From NCBI RefSeq assembly GCF_002947535.1, contig NZ_PUAP01000010.1, positions 52,761 through 116,760 of the forward strand: a stretch of 64,000 bases of DNA, read 5' to 3'. This document shows positions 59,395-64,000 of this stretch, one piece after another. This DNA comes from Enterococcus mundtii (GTDB lineage: Bacteria > Bacillota > Bacilli > Lactobacillales > Enterococcaceae). The position numbers and the translations under genes are program-made. Under the pieces are notes generated by a model. It saw only the letters and a program-made list of their open reading frames with translations, did no database searches and was not told the DNA's origin. The first letter of the stretch is position 1; each line of letters begins with the position of its first letter.

Positions 59395-60794
59395 TGGGCG
59401 AAGAACAATTAAAAGAACAAATCATGAAAGTGATTCAAGGAATCCTTTTAGAAGAACCGACTACCGCAACAGTTTCAACTTCTTCAGTCGGGATTTTTCC
59501 AACGGTTGATACAGCAGTTGCCGCAGCAAAAGTAGCACAAGAGCGTCTAGATGACTTGTCATTGGAACAGCGAAGAGCAATCATTGCTGCGATTCGTACT
59601 GGAATGACGCCTCATATCGAAACAATTGCTCGTGAAACAGTGGAAGAGACGAAAATGGGAAGATATGAAGATAAGATCCAAAAATTGACTCTTGCGATCA
59701 ACAAGACACCAGGGGTCGAAGATCTTATTACTGAAGCGGTCACTGGTGACAACGGAATGACCCTTTATGAGTTATCTCCGTATGGCGTGATCGGTGCGGT
59801 GACGCCAAGTACTAACCCGGCAGAAACGTTGATCTGTAATGCAATCGGAATGATTGCAGCAGGTAATGCTATTTATTTCAGTGTCCATCCAGGTGCAAAG
59901 CGAATTTCTGGTTGGGTCGTTTCAAAATTGAATGAATTGATTTATCAAAGCTGTGGCATCCATAACTTGGTTGTAACGATCGAAAAACCTTCGATCGAAG
60001 CTGCTCAAGAGATGATGTCCCATCCAGACATTTCACTATTAGTGATCACAGGTGGTCTTGGTGTGGTGAGACAAGCAATGAAGAGTGGCAAGAAAACGAT
60101 TGCTGCTGGAGAAGGCAATCCACCTTCACTCGTAGATGAAACCGCAGATCTTGATAAAGCAGCGGCAGACATCGTTTTGGGTGCATCTTTTGACAATAAC
60201 ATCCTATGTACGGCAGAAAAAAGTGTCGTTGCCGTCGAACAAGTCGTTGACTACTTGATTTTACAAATGGAAAAACAAGGAGCTTATTATGTAGGTGACG
60301 AACAAATCATTCAACGATTGGTCGATCTGATGATTGCGGAAAATGGCGCGCCTAACCGACAATTCGTTGGTAAAAACGCTAGTGAGATCTTAGCTGCAGT
60401 TGGTGTCTATGTATCCGCGGACATTCGAGTGATCATCATGAAAACAGAGAAAGATCATCCGTTTGTTGTCAAAGAAATGTTGATGCCGATCTTACCGATC
60501 GTGACTGTAAAAGATTTTGATGAAGCATTACCGACAGCATTAGGAATCGAAAATAAGTGCCACCATACAGCAACGATGCACTCCCAAAATATTCAACGAT
60601 TGAACCTTGCAGCGAAGAAATTCCAAACCTCGATCTTTGTCAAAAATGGTTCTTCATTTGCAGGATTAGGATTTGGTGGCGAAGGCCCAACCACATTCAC
60701 GATTGCCACACCAACCGGTGAATGTACGACGACTGCTAGGAATTTTGCTAGAAAACGTCGTTGTGTATTAACGGATGGATTTTCGATTCGTTAG
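59391..60794 (+). CDS. pduP: CoA-acylating propionaldehyde dehydrogenase
   Basis: This is a 467-residue enzyme that oxidises propionaldehyde to propionyl-CoA with NAD. Residues 1-20 form the encapsulation helix (EEQLKEQIMKVIQGILLEE). GVIGAVTPSTNPAETLICNA is the cofactor region and SFDNNILCTAEKSVVAVEQ holds the catalytic Cys (about residue 275). It starts within the stop of pduO (ATGATG), showing coupling. Confidence 0.97.
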   Translation: MMGEEQLKEQIMKVIQGILLEEPTTATVSTSSVGIFPTVDTAVAAAKVAQERLDDLSLEQRRAIIAAIRTGMTPHIETIARETVEETKMGRYEDKIQKLTLAINKTPGVEDLITEAVTGDNGMTLYELSPYGVIGAVTPSTNPAETLICNAIGMIAAGNAIYFSVHPGAKRISGWVVSKLNELIYQSCGIHNLVVTIEKPSIEAAQEMMSHPDISLLVITGGLGVVRQAMKSGKKTIAAGEGNPPSLVDETADLDKAAADIVLGASFDNNILCTAEKSVVAVEQVVDYLILQMEKQGAYYVGDEQIIQRLVDLMIAENGAPNRQFVGKNASEILAAVGVYVSADIRVIIMKTEKDHPFVVKEMLMPILPIVTVKDFDEALPTALGIENKCHHTATMHSQNIQRLNLAAKKFQTSIFVKNGSSFAGLGFGGEGPTTFTIATPTGECTTTARNFARKRRCVLTDGFSIR

Positions 60795-60805
60795 GAGGAA
60801 ACAGT

Positions 60806-61921
60806 TTGAAACAATGGTCAATGAAAACAAAAGTAGCTGTAACAACGGACATCGTTAAAAGGTTCGAACGTTTTTCAGACGAAACGGTCTTGTTCGTTTT
60901 TGATCCTTTTTTGAAAAGCAATCAAAAAGTACGTGAAATGATTGCATATCTTGAACAAAAAAATCGCGTGATCACTTTTACGGAGATCGTGCCAGATCCA
61001 CCGATTGAAAAAGTAGTCAAAGGCATGCAAATGGCTTTGCAAGCTGAACCAACCGTTGTGATCGCAATTGGCGGTGGTTCGGCGTTAGATACGGCAAAAG
61101 GAATCATCTATTTCTATCAGAAGGTAGCAAAGCAAACGATCAATTATTTTGTAGCGATCCCAACAACGAGTGGCACTGGATCTGAAGTGACCAGTGCAGC
61201 TGTGATCACCGATACGGCAAACAAAATCAAATATCCGATATTTGCTGAAGAGTTGATTCCTGACGAAGCAATCTTATCCATTGATTTTGTGATGACAAGC
61301 CCGCCTTCGATCACGGCCTACAGTGGTTTGGACGTCCTGACTCATGCGTTAGAAGCATTGGTTGCGAAAGGTCGAACAAATTATTCTTCTGCGCTTGCAG
61401 AAAAAGCAATCACGCTTGTCTTTTCGAATTTAGTTGAGTGTGTCAAAAATGGCAACAATGAAGATGCACGCATCCAAATGCACGAAGCAGCAACACTTGC
61501 TGGGGTGGCTTTTGACAATGCTGGTTTAGGTGTTTGCCATGCTTTAGCACATCAAGTCGGCGCGCATTTCAAAGTTCCTCATGGTTTAGCAAATGCGATG
61601 TTGTTACCACATGTCGTTTTAGCGAATGCTAAAGATTGGACGGCAAAGTCTTTATACGCAGAAGTGTCAAGAAAACTTAAATTATGTACGAACGGTCTTT
61701 CAGACGAAGTGGCTGTAATCAAATTAGTAGATGCCATCAAGCGATTGAGTAAAGATTCTGGGGTGCCAGCAACATTGGCCGAATGGAACATCGAAGAATC
61801 AACAGCGATCAGAGCAGCGGAACAAGTAGCTGACAATGCGACGAATGATTTCACTTTCCAATCGAATCCAATCTCGTTTGATCGTACAAAACTAAAAGAA
61901 ATCTATCAAAAAATCGTTTGA
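60806..61921 (+). CDS. pduQ: PduQ iron-type propanol dehydrogenase
   Basis: TTG 60806 is 7 bp after AGGAGG. The frame extends into pduP without a better start. ATG 60821 is an alternative. The 371-residue protein is a group III iron alcohol dehydrogenase: AIGGGSALDTAKGI binds NAD, TTSGTGSEVTSAAVITD follows, and the iron ligands lie in SGLDVLTHALEALV and CHALAHQVGAHFKVPHGLAN. It reduces propionaldehyde to propanol and recycles NAD+ within the microcompartment. Confidence 0.95.
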   Translation: MKQWSMKTKVAVTTDIVKRFERFSDETVLFVFDPFLKSNQKVREMIAYLEQKNRVITFTEIVPDPPIEKVVKGMQMALQAEPTVVIAIGGGSALDTAKGIIYFYQKVAKQTINYFVAIPTTSGTGSEVTSAAVITDTANKIKYPIFAEELIPDEAILSIDFVMTSPPSITAYSGLDVLTHALEALVAKGRTNYSSALAEKAITLVFSNLVECVKNGNNEDARIQMHEAATLAGVAFDNAGLGVCHALAHQVGAHFKVPHGLANAMLLPHVVLANAKDWTAKSLYAEVSRKLKLCTNGLSDEVAVIKLVDAIKRLSKDSGVPATLAEWNIEESTAIRAAEQVADNATNDFTFQSNPISFDRTKLKEIYQKIV

Positions 61922-61935
61922 AAAGGGGTACAAAA

Positions 61936-62655
61936 ATGGATAATACAGTATTAGGTGAATTTATTGGAACGTTAGTTTTAACACTTTTCGGTTGTGGTGT
62001 GGGTTGTAGCATCAACTTGAAGAAGACTTTGGCAAAAGCAGTTGGTGCCAATTGGGTATTGGTAGCATTTGGCTGGGGCGTTGCCGTAATGTTAGGGATT
62101 TATTCAGCGGGCTACTTCGGATCGCCAGGTCATTTGAATCCTGCGGTTTCGATTGCTTTTGCGATCGGTGGACTTTTTGAATGGAATATGGTCGTACCAT
62201 TTGTTCTAGCGCAATTCGCAGGTGCCTTTTTAGGTGCATTGATTGCTGCAATCTCATTTATGGCTCACTTTAAAGAAACTGGAGCAGATGAAGGCAACTC
62301 AGTAGGTATCTTTGCTACAGGTCCAGCAATCGACGCACCTATTGCGAATGTCATCAGTGAGATCATTGCAACATTTGCATTTATCTTCACCTTATTGTTA
62401 CTTCCAGCGGGAGACTTCCCAGGAGGATTCCAACCAGTTGTTGCATTGTTCTTGTTAGTAGGTATCTCATTCTCATTTGGTTCGACAACAGGCTATGCGA
62501 TCAATCCAGCGCGTGACCTTGGTCCGCGTTTGATGTATACATTGATCCCATTACCAAATAAAAACACTGACTATAACTGGAGATACGCATGGGTACCATT
62601 AGTAGGCCCGATCGTTGGTGCAACGATTGCTGTGCTTTTAGTAAACATTCTGTAA
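61936..62655 (+). CDS. pduF: PduF propanediol/glycerol facilitator
   Basis: ATG 61936 follows AAAGGGGTA. The 239-residue membrane channel belongs to the MIP family with six segments and two NPA boxes (HLNPAVSIAFAIGG, AINPARDLGPRL). The Asp after the second NPA (NPARD) is the mark of glyceroporins rather than water channels. It brings in 1,2-propanediol or glycerol. Confidence 0.95.
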   Translation: MDNTVLGEFIGTLVLTLFGCGVGCSINLKKTLAKAVGANWVLVAFGWGVAVMLGIYSAGYFGSPGHLNPAVSIAFAIGGLFEWNMVVPFVLAQFAGAFLGALIAAISFMAHFKETGADEGNSVGIFATGPAIDAPIANVISEIIATFAFIFTLLLLPAGDFPGGFQPVVALFLLVGISFSFGSTTGYAINPARDLGPRLMYTLIPLPNKNTDYNWRYAWVPLVGPIVGATIAVLLVNIL

Positions 62656-62679
62656 AAGATTAGATTGAGGGGTAAAGCA

Positions 62680-63870
62680 TTGAAAGAATTAATTATTGCA
62701 ATCAATTCAGGAAGTTCTTCGTTAAAGTTTCAAGTCTATGAGTTTCCTGAAGAAAAAATGATCGCCAAAGGATTATTCGAACGAATCGGGTTAGCAACCT
62801 CCATGGATTTGACGTATTCTTTAGACGATGGTAAAAGTAGTCGTTCAGTTGAAGGTGAGACACATGAAGATGCAGTCAAGTTTTTACTAGGCTTTTTATT
62901 GGAAGAAAAAATCGTTGCTGATTTGTCAGAAATCGCGGGTGTCGGCCATCGTGTCGCGCACGGTGGCGAATTCTTCAAAGGCTCATGCCAAGTCGATGAT
63001 GAATCATTGACAAAAATCAAATCGCTTTCTCATTTAGCACCGTTGCACAACCCAATCAACATCATGGGGATCGAAGCATTCAAAAATAATTTACCAGCTT
63101 GTCCGCAAGTTGCTGTTTTTGATACGTCATTCCACCAAACGATGCCAGAAGAAAATTATCTTTATCCAATTCCTTATAAATTATATGAGGAAGAGGGAAT
63201 TCGCCGTTTTGGATTTCACGGGACAAGTCACCAATATGTGGCGACGGAAGCTGCCAAGTCTTTAGGTAAAAAGCTTGAGGATTTAAAAATCATTTCCTGT
63301 CATTTAGGAAATGGGGGGAGTATTTGCGGGATCAAGAATGGCCAGTCTGTTATCACTAGTATGGGATTCACTCCTTTAGCAGGTATCATGATGGGAACGC
63401 GCTGTGGTGATATCGATCCTTCCATCGTGACCTATCTAGGCAGAGAAAAACAGATGAGCTTCGCAGAAATCGAGCAGATGATGAACCAAGACTCAGGACT
63501 CAAAGGAGTTTCTGGCATCAGCAGTGATGCTCGTGACATCGAAGAAGCTTTTGAACAGGGCGATCCAAAAGCGGTTTTAGCAATGAACATGTATTGTGGT
63601 CGCGTAAAACAGATGATCGGTGCTTACGCTGCTGAACTAGGCGGACTTGATGTATTGATCTTCACGGCTGGCATCGGAGAAAACTCGCCAATCATTCGTC
63701 AACTATCTTGTGAAGGGTTGTCATTGTTTGGCATAACTGTTGACGAGGAAAGAAACAATACAAGACAAGCAATTGTCAGTCAAGACAATGGACAAGTGGC
63801 TGTCATGGTCGTACCGACGAATGAAGAACGTATGATTGTCCGTGAGACGAATCAATTGATTTCGAAATAA
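62680..63870 (+). CDS. pduW: Acetate/propionate kinase (PduW role)
   Basis: TTG 62680 has GAGGGG 7 bp upstream. The TTG at 62665 lies within that site region. The 396-residue ASKHA-fold kinase has INSGSSSLKFQVYEFPE, RRFGFHGTSHQYVATEA, CHLGNGGSICGIKNGQS, PLAGIMMGTRCGDIDPSIV and FTAGIGENSPIIRQ, the AckA signature set. In this operon it should turn propionyl phosphate from PduL into propionate and ATP. Sequence alone does not separate AckA from PduW. Confidence 0.93.
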   Translation: MKELIIAINSGSSSLKFQVYEFPEEKMIAKGLFERIGLATSMDLTYSLDDGKSSRSVEGETHEDAVKFLLGFLLEEKIVADLSEIAGVGHRVAHGGEFFKGSCQVDDESLTKIKSLSHLAPLHNPINIMGIEAFKNNLPACPQVAVFDTSFHQTMPEENYLYPIPYKLYEEEGIRRFGFHGTSHQYVATEAAKSLGKKLEDLKIISCHLGNGGSICGIKNGQSVITSMGFTPLAGIMMGTRCGDIDPSIVTYLGREKQMSFAEIEQMMNQDSGLKGVSGISSDARDIEEAFEQGDPKAVLAMNMYCGRVKQMIGAYAAELGGLDVLIFTAGIGENSPIIRQLSCEGLSLFGITVDEERNNTRQAIVSQDNGQVAVMVVPTNEERMIVRETNQLISK

Positions 63871-63947
63871 AATAATAGATCAACCTCCTTATGAATAAAT
63901 GATGTAAAACGAAGTCGGGACAGAAGTGTTCAGCCTCGAGAAATAAG

Positions 63948-63998
63948 GCGCCATCCACGAAAAGTGTTCTTCAAATTTTTGTGGATGGCGCTTTTTTT
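63948..63998 (+). terminator. Terminator of the pdu operon
   Basis: GCGCCATCCAC pairs with GTGGATGGCGC (11 bp) around a 22-nt loop, followed by seven T residues. It ends the operon, so pduS, pduT and pduX homologues are not in this transcript. Confidence 0.92.
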
Positions 63999-64000
63999 CG

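Noticed and set aside
1..64000. CRISPR arrays, rRNA genes and insertion sequences
   Set aside because: I saw no regularly spaced repeat array of CRISPR type, no rRNA sequence and no transposase gene in the window. The only regular array is the 12-bp iteron set.

Overview
The window is low-GC Firmicute DNA, most likely from an Enterococcus. That is an inference from the ArpU-type phage late regulator, the DUF5648/C39-like exported protein, the Zur-controlled zinc-free ribosomal protein paralogues, and the general codon and promoter style. It falls into four blocks.

Block 1 (1 to about 30.7 kb) is the right-hand part of a temperate siphophage related to the A118 structural class. The integrase and lysogeny genes lie outside the window. 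In order it holds recombination (YqaJ-type exonuclease, cut by the window edge, and RecT), a DnaD-like replication protein with a 12-bp iteron array inside its gene, a run of small accessory genes, an ArpU-like late regulator, a noncoding segment with tandem tRNA-like structures, then packaging (TerS, TerL), portal, minor capsid, scaffold, major capsid, connectors, tail, baseplate, holin and a GH25-LysM endolysin. Both the major capsid and the major tail protein appear to gain a C-terminal Ig-like domain by -1 ribosomal frameshifting. A DUF3800 gene ends the block.

Block 2 (30.7 to 33.2 kb) is a gene-poor border. It has a cspA-type gene, a predicted sRNA of about 108 nt, two small hairpin RNAs with look-alike promoters, a tRNA with a CAT anticodon that overlaps a small hydrophobic ORF, and gene remnants.

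Block 3 (33.2 to 44.4 kb) looks like a class III lanthipeptide locus. It has an AgrC/AgrA-type two-component pair reading left, and a LanKC synthetase, a 46-residue precursor with two exact Ser-x2-Ser-x3-Cys labionin motifs, an ABC permease, a prolyl-oligopeptidase-type protease and an ABC ATPase reading right. Two divergent pairs of 21-bp-spaced GTTAC repeats in the shared promoter region are good LytTR operator candidates. I know of no characterised enterococcal labyrinthopeptin-like peptide, so this is the best candidate for an undescribed system. An exported DUF5648/C39-like protein follows.

Block 4 (44.6 to 64 kb) starts with a YxeA-like gene, the Zur-box rpsN-rpmF pair and two small genes. 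It continues with a complete-looking 1,2-propanediol utilisation microcompartment locus: pduU, pduV, a cobalamin riboswitch pointing antisense into pocR, pocR, then pduABCDEGHKJL-eutJ-pduMNOPQF and an acetate/propionate kinase gene. Propanediol enters through PduF, the B12 diol dehydratase PduCDE makes propionaldehyde inside the shell (PduABJKNU), PduGH and PduO keep the cofactor active, PduP/PduL and the kinase give propionate and ATP, and PduQ makes propanol. PocR, vitamin B12 and catabolite repression (a near-perfect cre before pduA) probably set expression.
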